Source: DATJNI01 sp035508275
Lineage (GTDB): Bacteria > Patescibacteriota > Saccharimonadia > Saccharimonadales > UBA4665
Assembly: GCA_035508275.1 (NCBI GenBank)
Contig: DATJNI010000019.1
Coordinates: 3,728-67,727, forward strand
Length of the DNA: 64,000 nt
Reading direction: 5' to 3'
In this document: piece by piece, positions 8,389-16,845 of the stretch
Layout of the letters: the number at the start of each line of letters is the position of its first letter
How positions within the stretch are numbered: the first letter of the stretch is position 1
The notes under the pieces: model-generated
Told to the model about the DNA's origin: nothing
Seen by the model: only the letters and a program-made list of their open reading frames with translations
Database searches by the model: none
Translations under genes and position numbers: made by a program

Positions 8389-9915
8389 TTAACAGCTGAC
8401 ACTAGTGCCACATACTTGGCAATTATCTATTAATTCTCCCCTAATACGAATGTTTAAGTGTCCGTTTGGGCACAAGAAATTCAGTGGACCAAATTGGTCT
8501 TCCTCTCCTGAACCAGATCCATTACCGCTTCTACTGCTTGCTCCGCAGTAATCCGGATCGGGCGCTGCTTGTCGCACACCTATTTCCAAGCGCTTTGCTT
8601 CAGCTGTTTTACCTTGTGCTCTTAATAAGGCAGCCTGTTCAAATCCTTTAGCTGTTTTTTCGTCAAACATAGCTCTGGCAAGTTCTGGGCTGGCTTTAGC
8701 TTTGTCCAGCAGTTTCTCTTTTAGGAAGTCTCTTATTAATGTGTCTGCAGTATTACTGTCTATTCCTTCCTTAGCCATATCAAGAATTAAATCTGTTAAT
8801 TGCTCAGGGAGAGGAGCTAATTTTTTCCTCCGCTCGTCCGCATCTTCCATAAACTTTTCGTAGTTTTTGTCATGATTCTCAGGTACTTGCTCACCCATGA
8901 AGATATTCATGCCGTGTATTTTTGAAGCTTCTTCATCGAGCTCTTTTACGAATTCCATAAGACTACCGTCGTTTAAGCTTATGAATTGGGTGCCGTGAAG
9001 TTCAGTCTTTGAAGTGCTGGCCTCTTGATCCAGCCCACCCTTCCTTTTCACTACAGTTTCAATGACTTCATGATCTATATATAGACCGGATATTATCGCT
9101 TGTTCTTCCTGACGATTGCCGGTGTCATCAACATAATGCACGCGCCTAATTGCTATGCCTTCAGTTGCAGGCCTGTACCCGCCATGCGCACCGTTAGGGT
9201 CTTTTGCATAATCTCGAATTGCATAGTCAGTACATTCTGAAATAGTTGTGACTTCTATACTTATTTCAGGCGTCAATGTTTCGGTAGCAATGTTGAATTC
9301 TCTTAATGCACCCTTTAAACCTTTTCTAGATATTTGCATACCTAATGGCACATATGTTCCGATCTCTTCTACGTATTCGTTTATGCGCCTAGATTGTTCT
9401 TCTTGTTCAGTCGATGGACTTAAACCATTCTTAACCATTGAAGAAATTGAAAGCCCGTGGGAGTAATACTCGCCACTGTCTGGACTTAAAGTCTGATCCT
9501 TTTTTGCAAAATATTCCGAGACATTTTTAGTTGTTGCTTCCCCTATTAAACGCTCGCAGTCTAAATATAACCCGAGGCGAAGATCAAAATATTCGGGATC
9601 GTCTTCTCCTGTAGCTCTACTTATTTCCACTATTTTCTGTGCGGTACCCAAAACATCAATTGGTTTAGGGACCTTGTCGACTTCGCCGCTATAAAATAGA
9701 TGTCTATTCCGACCCATTAACCTGGCTGCTTCTGTTGCAGCTCTTTGTCTCTCAACAGATAACTCAGGAACACTCTCAGCATCAATAAATACACTGTCCA
9801 GTTCTTCACACTGAAATGTTGCAGTGTCGCTTCCGAGACGTAAGTATAGACTTCTCGGATCTGCCACAGCGGCATGATCTTCAAATGTTAGAGCTTCGGC
9901 CAAGTTTGTCTGCAT
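8389..9915 (-). CDS. hypothetical protein with C-terminal zinc-ribbon-like segment
   Basis: This 508-residue soluble protein matches no family I know. Residues 1-330 are mixed alpha/beta and 330-440 are strongly helical and charged. A Gly/Ser linker then leads to a C-terminal segment with CPNGH and CQVCG spaced by about 15 residues, which fits a small zinc ribbon. A ribbon at the extreme C-terminus often mediates protein or nucleic-acid contact. It is convergent with the HD protein, 42 nt apart. The 211 nt upstream of its start hold no gene that I can see. Confidence 0.5.
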   Translation of the reverse strand: MQTNLAEALTFEDHAAVADPRSLYLRLGSDTATFQCEELDSVFIDAESVPELSVERQRAATEAARLMGRNRHLFYSGEVDKVPKPIDVLGTAQKIVEISRATGEDDPEYFDLRLGLYLDCERLIGEATTKNVSEYFAKKDQTLSPDSGEYYSHGLSISSMVKNGLSPSTEQEEQSRRINEYVEEIGTYVPLGMQISRKGLKGALREFNIATETLTPEISIEVTTISECTDYAIRDYAKDPNGAHGGYRPATEGIAIRRVHYVDDTGNRQEEQAIISGLYIDHEVIETVVKRKGGLDQEASTSKTELHGTQFISLNDGSLMEFVKELDEEASKIHGMNIFMGEQVPENHDKNYEKFMEDADERRKKLAPLPEQLTDLILDMAKEGIDSNTADTLIRDFLKEKLLDKAKASPELARAMFDEKTAKGFEQAALLRAQGKTAEAKRLEIGVRQAAPDPDYCGASSRSGNGSGSGEEDQFGPLNFLCPNGHLNIRIRGELIDNCQVCGTSVSC

Positions 9916-10126
9916 TAATATACCTTTCTCTATGAAGCGAGGCTAGCTGACAATATTGGCTTATAGCTCTTGCTCGAGAGACTTTTATTTAGCTGTATCG
10001 GACTTGCTTCTTCTAAAGCTTACCGTTGCGGCACAGTTCCTGAATCTCACAGGATTCCAGCTATGTATTTTGTTAATGTAGCCTAAGAGTAACAGTTGTA
10101 GTAATGGAATTCTATAGTATTAATTA

Positions 10127-10597
10127 CTATGCACTAACTTTTTGTTTTAAAATCTGAAGCCGCGGCATAAAACTTTGTGCTGCAGAATCTAAACCTAAAA
10201 CTTTTAGTGCCCCTATAAGGACATATAAATGGTCAATGCTATCCTCGGCTAAGTTAGCTGCGTCGGTCTCAACTTGCGTGAAGGCATTCTCTATTTTCTC
10301 CACCAGCCATTTCTCTTCTTTGGGCTGTACTTGGTTAGTTTTAACTTTAGGTGTTACCTGGGAGTAAACAACTTCTAGAGAACGGGCTGAGTTATCTCGT
10401 TTCCTGATTTGCCCTCTTTTAATTAGGTTGTCTATGAGTGTGGCGACTGAGGCAACAGAGCGATAATTAAGACCAGTCATAATTTCTCGGTAGCTCGGGC
10501 TATAGCCATGCTCGGCGATGTAGTTATCTATGAAGTCCAGCATGACTTTTTGTTTTCGGGTTGGTCGGATTGCTTTGCCTGTTTGGTATTCGTTCAT
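10127..10597 (-). CDS. LexA-type winged-helix DNA-binding protein lacking the protease domain
   Basis: The chosen start is the ATG at 10597, because GGAAGG lies 4 nt before it; a longer frame to 10735 would run antisense-free but through the GtrA gene. The 156-residue product has a LexA N-terminal DNA-binding domain: RPTRKQKVMLDFIDNYI, GYSPSYREIM and YRSVASVATLIDNL (recognition helix region), then GQIRKRDNSARSLEV, which matches the end of the LexA winged helix. The S24 self-cleaving serine protease domain is absent and replaced by a 70-residue helical tail. It therefore cannot self-cleave like canonical LexA. It follows the GtrA gene by 10 nt on the same strand, at the end of a polysaccharide operon. 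Confidence 0.75.
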   Translation of the reverse strand: MNEYQTGKAIRPTRKQKVMLDFIDNYIAEHGYSPSYREIMTGLNYRSVASVATLIDNLIKRGQIRKRDNSARSLEVVYSQVTPKVKTNQVQPKEEKWLVEKIENAFTQVETDAANLAEDSIDHLYVLIGALKVLGLDSAAQSFMPRLQILKQKVSA

Positions 10598-10607
10598 ATG
10601 CCTTCCA

Positions 10608-11030
10608 TTATGCCACTTTTTTTTCTTCCGGGAAAACCCAATACTTGTACCAAAGGAAGCTCCAGACAGTGAAAAATCCGGATGAAACAAAAAAGCCAAT
10701 GTACGGGGTGATACCAATATATTTAAGGCCGCCAATTATTGCGTAGTCTATAACGAAACCGATGCTCTCTATAAAGATATAGCGTCCAGCATGTTGCATC
10801 TCGCTTAGTTTCAAGTGGTCAGAGTTAAACGCCCAGTAACGCTGAGCAAAGTAGTTGAGGCTCCAGCCAACGGCATCAGCTGCCATCTTTGACCATAGCC
10901 AGTACCAGCCCAAACCGCTATAACAAATGGCAAAGACTGCATAGCCAACCCAGAAGTACAGACTGCCACCAGCCATGTATTTAACAAATTGGATTTTGGT
11001 TTTTTTAGAAACCTTAGGTCTTTTTGGCAT
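10608..11030 (-). CDS. GtrA-like small membrane protein
   Basis: This protein of about 140 residues has four membrane helices and the GtrA family layout, with a basic N-terminus (PKRPKVSKKTK), then FVKYMAGG, NYFAQRYWAF after the second helix, and KYWVF at the end. GtrA proteins are proposed flippases or accessory factors for polyprenyl-linked sugars. The start is uncertain: ATGs at 11030 and 11041, both without a strong ribosome site, and a longer in-frame option to 11066. All overlap the end of the ligase-like gene, which implies translational coupling. A second GtrA is at 20118. Confidence 0.8.
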   Translation of the reverse strand: MPKRPKVSKKTKIQFVKYMAGGSLYFWVGYAVFAICYSGLGWYWLWSKMAADAVGWSLNYFAQRYWAFNSDHLKLSEMQHAGRYIFIESIGFVIDYAIIGGLKYIGITPYIGFFVSSGFFTVWSFLWYKYWVFPEEKKVA

Positions 11031-12336
11031 GGTCGGTACCATTAGTCTTATCCGGGGCCATGGCAATTCCAGCTAGTCCCCACCAGGTGTAAGCTAGCGT
11101 ATCATCTGCCCAGGCGTGGGAGAACATATTAACAATGCTAATCCCTATTAAGCTAGCAAATAGGGCTAGAGCCAAGGGATCATCCCTTCTTAGCCATAGC
11201 AAGTATCCAACACCGACGTTAATAAGGAGGAAGAGCACTAGTCCTAGCCAGCCTACTTCTTGCCCTATTTGAACGTAGTAGTTCTCGGCAATCCTCGCGT
11301 TATTGTTATAGACAGAGGCAGGACCGGCAGTACCAGGACCCCGCCCAAGTGGTTCACGTATAAGCTGCTTAACCCCAATCTTCAAGTTGCTCTCATGATT
11401 TTGATCGCTAGTAGTTTTAACTACCGAGTTTTTCTGGGTGTGGAGGACTAGGTTTTGGACGCCTGCATTGTTTTTGTCTAGAGAGTAGAAAATACCTCCG
11501 GCTATAACCAAAATACAAACCACTACGGCAGAGAGTTTAAGCGTTTTTTCACTAAGCTTGGCAGTAAATACGACTATAACTACACTTACAAATGCTCCGA
11601 ATAGAGCGCTTCTTGAGTAGGTATAGAACAGAGTGATTACTGCGCCAACAAATAGGGCTATGTGCTTCAAGGTTTTCTTAGGTCTTACCAGGAATACGGC
11701 TAGGATACTAATTGGGATAATTAGGTAGGCCCCAAGTGGATTAGCTCCTCGTAGAGTTGAGGGGATACGTACGTACTTAGCATTAGAGTTGACCGTTTCA
11801 ATAACAGGTATGGTGTTGGGGCCGTAGCCGAAGTGTCTTAAAAAGTCATGCGGAAGAACAAAGATCTGAAGTAAACCAAACGCTACTACTACCACAGCCG
11901 GCCAAAGGACAAAGGTAGGCCAGTGTCGCCTAAGGCGAGAGATTCTGAGAGCAACGCACCAAGTGACTAAAAAGAAAGCTAGGTATCTAAGATTAATTAG
12001 TAAGCCGTAAAGGACTGCCTTCCCCGTTACGTCTTTATCTAGAAAAGAGACTAGCCCAAGAGCTAGTGATAGGAAAATGTAGCCCAGTATTACCCAGACT
12101 AGGCGACGGCTTAGAGTGTTAAATCTAATCTTTTTATCTGTAAAAAGCAGATAAACTGAGCCTAGAATGACTAGTAATAGGACTACGTCGTCCCATAGCC
12201 TAACAGCGGTGTAATGCCCAACGAGACTAGATGCCCAGACAGTCAGGAAACCTTGGAATGGAACTAGTACAAAAATTAATATGACCAGCAGGCTAGTCCA
12301 CGATAACACCGTGTACTTAATGTCAGAAACTCTCAT
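11014..12336 (-). CDS. O-antigen ligase/polymerase-like membrane protein (Wzy_C/WaaL type)
   Basis: The 440-residue protein has about ten to twelve hydrophobic helices and a large external loop near residues 290-360. That loop contains the conserved Arg/His-rich area typical of Wzy_C proteins (HESNLKIGVKQLIREPLGRGPG), followed by ENYYVQIGQEVGWLGLVLFL. Members polymerise or ligate undecaprenyl-linked glycans outside the membrane. The flanking GtrA and lipid-carrier transferase genes fit that job. The start ATG at 12336 is divergent from the gene at 12381, with 44 nt between. Ligase and polymerase cannot be told apart by sequence alone. Confidence 0.8.
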   Translation of the reverse strand: MRVSDIKYTVLSWTSLLVILIFVLVPFQGFLTVWASSLVGHYTAVRLWDDVVLLLVILGSVYLLFTDKKIRFNTLSRRLVWVILGYIFLSLALGLVSFLDKDVTGKAVLYGLLINLRYLAFFLVTWCVALRISRLRRHWPTFVLWPAVVVVAFGLLQIFVLPHDFLRHFGYGPNTIPVIETVNSNAKYVRIPSTLRGANPLGAYLIIPISILAVFLVRPKKTLKHIALFVGAVITLFYTYSRSALFGAFVSVVIVVFTAKLSEKTLKLSAVVVCILVIAGGIFYSLDKNNAGVQNLVLHTQKNSVVKTTSDQNHESNLKIGVKQLIREPLGRGPGTAGPASVYNNNARIAENYYVQIGQEVGWLGLVLFLLINVGVGYLLWLRRDDPLALALFASLIGISIVNMFSHAWADDTLAYTWWGLAGIAMAPDKTNGTDHAKKT

Positions 12337-12380
12337 AATGCTACAATTTAGTATAGCTTTCTATATTTTAAATACATAAT

Positions 12381-13823
12381 ATGAAGAACAACGCTTCCAT
12401 TATATATAAGGTTACGTTGGTTGTCGGCGACGGTCTGGCAATCCTTATTGCCTTTACGGTCGCATATATTCTTAGAGTTTCCATTAGTCATAGACCCCTA
12501 AGTGCCCATGTTCATGCCACAACCTATATATCCATCCTAGTTGGGCTGCTGCCGTTCTGGATCCTGATCTTTGCTCTACTTGGGCTTTACTCTTCAAGAG
12601 TTGTAGATAGGCGCTTTAGTGAGGTTGGTCGTATTGTAGTTGGTACACTCATTGGCATTCTTTCAATAATTAGCTATAGCTATATGTTTGATATAAAGAT
12701 ATTCCCGGCTCGCTTGGTAGCAATCTACGCCTTCTTCTTTGCACTAGTCTTTATTCTAGTCTTCAGAACTATTGTTAGAGGTGTTAGACGTCAAATGTTT
12801 TCTTATGGTCGAGGTATTAACAGGCTGCTACTGGTTGGTGATACTACGGCTACTTGTCGGTTGGTTGAAACGCTAGATAATTGGCAGGTAACAGGTTATA
12901 GGGTTATTGGTGTGGTTGGAGGGACAAAACACGAGATCGGTAAAGATGCCAAGTTTAGCCAATTTAAAGAGTTTTCTGATGCTGTTCATTATCTTAAGAA
13001 CAAACTGCCCGACACTATTATCCAGACTGAGCTATATAGCTCTAATACTAAAAATGACGAGGTTTTAACTTTTGCTCAGCAACACCATATTGCCTACGGT
13101 TTTGTGCCTGGGAATAGCGAATTGTTTGTTGGCAACATAGAGGCAGATCTCTTCTATAATGTCCCCCTTATTGCCGTACATCAGACCGCTTTAATTGGCT
13201 GGGGCCGAGTTATTAAGCGCCTAACAGATCTGCTCTTAGGTGGTGTGCTCCTAATTATTGCCTGCCCTTTTATGTTAGTCTTTGCAGTCCTTATTTGGTT
13301 CAGTGATGGCATTCCGGCAATGTTTAAGCAAGAACGACTGTCTCGGTTTAATAAGAAGTTTAGGGTATATAAGTTTAGAACGCATAAGAAAAAGTACAGC
13401 GGGCTAGAGCCTGAGGCAGCTTTTACTAAGATGGGCAAGCCAGAGCTCATAGATAAGTACCGTAATAACGGCGATTATCTGGAGAAGGATCCAAGAGTTA
13501 CAGCAGTTGGTCGGTTTCTTAGACGCTGGAGCCTTGATGAGTTGCCTCAGCTTTTTAACGTAGTTAAGGGTGACATTAGTTTAGTCGGACCAAGAGCGCT
13601 AGTGCCCTACGAACTAGAAAAGTATGACCAAAAAAACCTTATTACGTCTGTTAAGTCAGGGCTTACGGGCCTGGCACAAATCTCTGGCGTTAAGGATCTA
13701 AGTTTTATTGAGAGAAGAAGGCTAGATTTGTATTACGTTGAGAATTGGACGTTTTGGGGAGATATGGTAATTCTCGCTAAAACTTTTTGGGTAGTTGTTA
13801 GGCATAGAGGGACACGCTCGTGA
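12381..13823 (+). CDS. undecaprenyl-phosphate sugar phosphotransferase (WbaP/WcaJ-type)
   Basis: The 480-residue protein has four N-terminal membrane helices, a central Rossmann-like CoA-binding segment (about 150-250), a further membrane hairpin near residue 285, and the C-terminal bacterial sugar transferase domain. Visible hallmarks are FKQERLSRFNKKFRVYKFRT, then RRWSLDELPQLFNVVKGD and SLVGPRAL. The enzyme moves a sugar-1-phosphate from a nucleotide sugar onto undecaprenyl phosphate at the inner face of the membrane and so starts glycan assembly. It heads a plus-strand operon with a GT4 enzyme (4-nt overlap) and a phosphohexomutase. The -10-like TATATT at 12362-12367 again leaves a leader of only about 7 nt. 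Confidence 0.9.
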   Translation: MKNNASIIYKVTLVVGDGLAILIAFTVAYILRVSISHRPLSAHVHATTYISILVGLLPFWILIFALLGLYSSRVVDRRFSEVGRIVVGTLIGILSIISYSYMFDIKIFPARLVAIYAFFFALVFILVFRTIVRGVRRQMFSYGRGINRLLLVGDTTATCRLVETLDNWQVTGYRVIGVVGGTKHEIGKDAKFSQFKEFSDAVHYLKNKLPDTIIQTELYSSNTKNDEVLTFAQQHHIAYGFVPGNSELFVGNIEADLFYNVPLIAVHQTALIGWGRVIKRLTDLLLGGVLLIIACPFMLVFAVLIWFSDGIPAMFKQERLSRFNKKFRVYKFRTHKKKYSGLEPEAAFTKMGKPELIDKYRNNGDYLEKDPRVTAVGRFLRRWSLDELPQLFNVVKGDISLVGPRALVPYELEKYDQKNLITSVKSGLTGLAQISGVKDLSFIERRRLDLYYVENWTFWGDMVILAKTFWVVVRHRGTRS

Positions 13824-14926
13824 AGGTAGCCATAGTTTGTGATTGGCTGACTGGCATTGGCGGGGCGGAGCGGGTAGTTTATGAACTGCACAAGCTCTAC
13901 CCTGAAGCACCGATCTATACCTCGCAGTACGATCCAAAATCCATAGATTGGTTCGAGGAAGCAGATATTAGAACCACTTGGTTACAAAAACTGCCAAAAA
14001 GTCTTAAGAAGTTTTTGCCGGTTCTTAGAGCCTATGCATTTAGTCGACTGGATCTAAGCGAGTATGATTTAGTTCTAAGTTCTAGTGGGGCTGAGTCCAA
14101 AGGAGTTAAGACCGCCCCTGGTGCTCTACATATCTGCTATTGTCATTCTCCAACGCATTACTACTGGACAAGAAAAGATGAGTATATGGAGAGTCCAGGT
14201 TTCCCGTATGGACTTAACTGGCTAGCAAAAATTAGTCTAAAGATACTCTTAGGTCCACTTAAAAGATGGGACCGTCGAGCTGCCAAAAGACCGGATTATC
14301 TAATTGCTAACTCCACTTTTACTAAAGAAAATATAGCTAAGTACTATAAGAGGGAGTCGACAGTTATATTTCCGCCAGTTGAAACAGATAGATTTAAGTA
14401 TAAAAAGAGTGATGAGCCTAGGCATGGCTTTGTAGTTGCTGGGCGTCAAACTCCTTATAAAAGGTTTGATTTGGCAATTGAGGCTGCTAATGAAATGAAA
14501 GTGCCATTAGTGGTAATTGGTGATGGACCAGATCACAGACGACTAGAGAAAATGGCAGAGAGGAATGTTACCTTTCTGACCCAAGTTAATGATTTTGATA
14601 TTGTTAATCATTTCCAAACGGCAATAGCCTTTATTATGCCTAACGTTGATGACTTTGGAATTGTAGCGGTTGAGGCTTTGTCTTCAGGTACACCGGTTGT
14701 TGCCTATTTTAAAGGTGGTTCGCAGGATTATTTGGAAAACAATAGGAATGGCTTCTTCTTTGATAGACAAACAAAGAAAAGTTTAATTGATGCACTCGAG
14801 AAAGCTAGCGCAAAGACATGGAATTATAACTCCGTCTCCCAAAGTGCAGAAAGATTTAGTACGGAGAAATTCAGAAGTCACCTAAAGAACTTTATAAATT
14901 CTAAGATAAAAGATCTAGGAGCATAA
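13820..14926 (+). CDS. GT4-family glycosyltransferase
   Basis: This 368-residue GT-B fold protein starts at a GTG that overlaps the stop of the upstream transferase by 4 nt, so translation is probably coupled. It has the N-terminal GGAERVVYEL motif and, in the C-terminal domain, VVAGRQTPYKRFDLAI, followed by the EX7E region seen as DDFGIVAVEALSSGTPVVAY. It most likely adds a sugar to the lipid-linked primer made by the neighbouring phosphotransferase. The donor cannot be read, but the mannose/glucose phosphomutase that follows hints at a GDP-mannose or UDP/dTDP-glucose related donor. Confidence 0.88.
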   Translation: MKVAIVCDWLTGIGGAERVVYELHKLYPEAPIYTSQYDPKSIDWFEEADIRTTWLQKLPKSLKKFLPVLRAYAFSRLDLSEYDLVLSSSGAESKGVKTAPGALHICYCHSPTHYYWTRKDEYMESPGFPYGLNWLAKISLKILLGPLKRWDRRAAKRPDYLIANSTFTKENIAKYYKRESTVIFPPVETDRFKYKKSDEPRHGFVVAGRQTPYKRFDLAIEAANEMKVPLVVIGDGPDHRRLEKMAERNVTFLTQVNDFDIVNHFQTAIAFIMPNVDDFGIVAVEALSSGTPVVAYFKGGSQDYLENNRNGFFFDRQTKKSLIDALEKASAKTWNYNSVSQSAERFSTEKFRSHLKNFINSKIKDLGA

Positions 14927-14931
14927 AATAC

Positions 14932-16275
14932 ATGTCGCAAGAGGATATATTTAAGGCTTACGACTTAAGGGGTAGGGTTGGGTCAGAATTAAACCCAGAA
15001 GTCATACGAAAGGTTGGCTTTGCCTTTGGCCAGTGGCTTCCTACAGCCGGCGCAGTAGCAGTTGGTAGAGACATGAGGCCTGACTCAAAAGACCTTGCTG
15101 AGGCGCTGATTGACGGGCTTAGGCAAGCTGGGAGAGATGTAATAGATATTGGCGAAGTCACTAGCGACATGATTTACTTTGCAACTGGAAAGTATAAGTT
15201 GGCTGGAGGTGCAGTAGTAACTGCTAGTCACAACCCGGGCGAATATAACGGAATAAAGTTTTGTGGAGATATGGCTAGGCCAATAGGTGAAAATTCGGGT
15301 TTATTGGAAATTCGTGATCTAGTAAAGTCTGGTAACTCGCGAAGCTCGGATAAACTGGGATCCCTAACTAAGAAGGACGTAAGCGCCGATTGGATAGAAC
15401 ATGTTCTATCGTTTATTAATGTGGATGAGTTAGTAGAACTTAATATCGCTATTGATGCTGGTAACGGAATGGCAGGGAAAATTTTCCCCGAGATTGAGCC
15501 CTTTTTGCCCTTCAAGGTACACGAAATGTATTTCAAACTTGATGGAACTTTTCCAAATCATGTTGCCAATCCTTTAGAACCCAAGAACTTGGTAGCGCTT
15601 CAAAAAAAGATAAGAACTGAAAAGTGTGATGCTGGAATAGCCTTTGATGGAGATGGTGATCGTGCCGTTCTACTGGACGAGAATGGCACTCCGCTAAGTG
15701 GCACAGTTATGACAGCCCTTCTGGCTGTATATTTTCTGGAGAAATACCCTAAATCCACCGTACTTTGTAACGCAATCTGTGGACGAGCTGCTACGGAGGC
15801 AATAGAAAAGAACGGAGGAGTAGCCCTGAGGACACGAGTTGGGCACTCATTTATTAAGGGCGAAATGAGAAAACATAATGCTGTTTTTGCCGGGGAGCAC
15901 AGTGGCCATTATTACTTCAGGGATAACTTTATGGCTGATAGTGGGTTGATTGCTGCTGTCATAGCCCTTTTCGTCTTGTCAAAAAGCGGTAAAAAACTAT
16001 CTGAACTGGCAGAGCCTTATGCTAAAAGCTATGTAGCAATCACGGAAACTAACTTTGAAGTTTCTGATAAACAGGCCGTCATAGACAATATCGCCAAAGA
16101 ATTTAACGACGGCAAGCAAGACCATTTGGACGGACTAACGGTCAACTACCCAACTAGCTGGTTTAACATACGCCCAAGTAACACAGAGCCTTTGCTCAGA
16201 CTCAATGCCGAGGCAAAAACCAAAAGCGAACTAGACGAACTGGTTGGCAGAGTTAAAGAGCTTCTTCCTGCCTAA
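14932..16275 (+). CDS. phosphomannomutase/phosphoglucomutase
   Basis: The 447-residue protein is an alpha-D-phosphohexomutase. It has the phosphoserine loop TASHNPGEYNGIK near residue 98, the metal-binding DGDGDR loop near residue 240, GEHSGHYYF (sugar-binding) near residue 325 and the phosphate-binding RPSNTEP at the C-terminus. It interconverts hexose 6-phosphate and 1-phosphate to feed nucleotide-sugar synthesis, here presumably glucose-1-phosphate for RfbA or mannose-1-phosphate. It starts 5 nt after the GT4 gene and its stop overlaps the stop of the opposite-strand nucleotidyltransferase by 4 nt. Confidence 0.92.
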   Translation: MSQEDIFKAYDLRGRVGSELNPEVIRKVGFAFGQWLPTAGAVAVGRDMRPDSKDLAEALIDGLRQAGRDVIDIGEVTSDMIYFATGKYKLAGGAVVTASHNPGEYNGIKFCGDMARPIGENSGLLEIRDLVKSGNSRSSDKLGSLTKKDVSADWIEHVLSFINVDELVELNIAIDAGNGMAGKIFPEIEPFLPFKVHEMYFKLDGTFPNHVANPLEPKNLVALQKKIRTEKCDAGIAFDGDGDRAVLLDENGTPLSGTVMTALLAVYFLEKYPKSTVLCNAICGRAATEAIEKNGGVALRTRVGHSFIKGEMRKHNAVFAGEHSGHYYFRDNFMADSGLIAAVIALFVLSKSGKKLSELAEPYAKSYVAITETNFEVSDKQAVIDNIAKEFNDGKQDHLDGLTVNYPTSWFNIRPSNTEPLLRLNAEAKTKSELDELVGRVKELLPA

Positions 16276-16775
16276 GTTACAGATTCTTTTGCCTTATGGT
16301 TGTTCCATCTGTTCAGGAACATGCTGCTGGACCACTTCTTTTCTACTCCAACCCCAGTAATTATTTCTATATTATGCTTTTTGCAAGTTTCCCACTCAGG
16401 TATCGTTGATTCATCTAGCCGGTCTCCGCCTTTTGTAAAAACATCAGGTTTTAGTGCCTCCAGAGCTTTTGATACTGTTTGGTCGTTTTTGATTTCAAAT
16501 GGTATTACGTAATCAACTCCAGCAATACCACTCACTATTAGACTTCTGGTTTCCAAGTTTTGAAAGGGTCGACCTTTTTTAGTAGTAAGAAAGGCATCCC
16601 CATTAACTATTACTACCAGCGTGTCACCATATTTTTTGCTATCGTAAATACAACTTATGTGGCCTGGATGTATTGGATCAAAACCGCCACTGGTTGCTAC
16701 GACCTTACCAAGCTTTGGTCGGAGAGACTCAAACTCATCAAAGGACACGATTTTAGCGCCCCATTCTTTATTCAT
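16272..16775 (-). CDS. cytidylyltransferase-fold nucleotidyltransferase (RfaE/TagD-like)
   Basis: The 167-residue protein is a single nucleotidyltransferase domain with ATSGGFDPIHPGH at the N-terminus, VIVNGDAFLTTKKGRPF (the basic substrate loop), DYVIPFE, and KGGDR near residue 118. It resembles HldE C-domain (heptose-1-phosphate adenylyltransferase) and glycerol-3-phosphate cytidylyltransferase. No other heptose gene is in the window, so the substrate is open. It is convergent with the phosphohexomutase and divergent from rfbB. Confidence 0.75.
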   Translation of the reverse strand: MNKEWGAKIVSFDEFESLRPKLGKVVATSGGFDPIHPGHISCIYDSKKYGDTLVVIVNGDAFLTTKKGRPFQNLETRSLIVSGIAGVDYVIPFEIKNDQTVSKALEALKPDVFTKGGDRLDESTIPEWETCKKHNIEIITGVGVEKKWSSSMFLNRWNNHKAKESVT

Positions 16776-16806
16776 GACAGAATTATAACAAACTTATTAC
16801 TAAGAT

Positions 16807-16835
16807 TTTTCACACGACCGATAAAAAGCTATAAT
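16807..16835 (+). promoter_or_regulatory. promoter for rfbBCDA operon, near-leaderless
   Basis: TTTTCA at 16807-16812 and a consensus TATAAT at 16830-16835 are 17 nt apart. Transcription would start about 4 nt before the rfbB ATG at 16846, and no Shine-Dalgarno sequence is present, so rfbB is probably read from a leaderless or almost leaderless mRNA. Confidence 0.6.
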
Positions 16836-16845
16836 TAAGCAGATT

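Noticed and set aside
10038..10054. Small hairpin TCCTG/CAGGA in the 9916-10126 spacer
   Set aside because: The stem is only 5 bp with no T-run, so it is neither a terminator nor a recognisable RNA; the rest of this 211-nt spacer shows nothing.
10598..10735. N-terminal extension of the LexA-like frame up to 10735
   Set aside because: It would lie wholly inside the GtrA gene on the same strand, and the internal ATG at 10597 has a good ribosome site.
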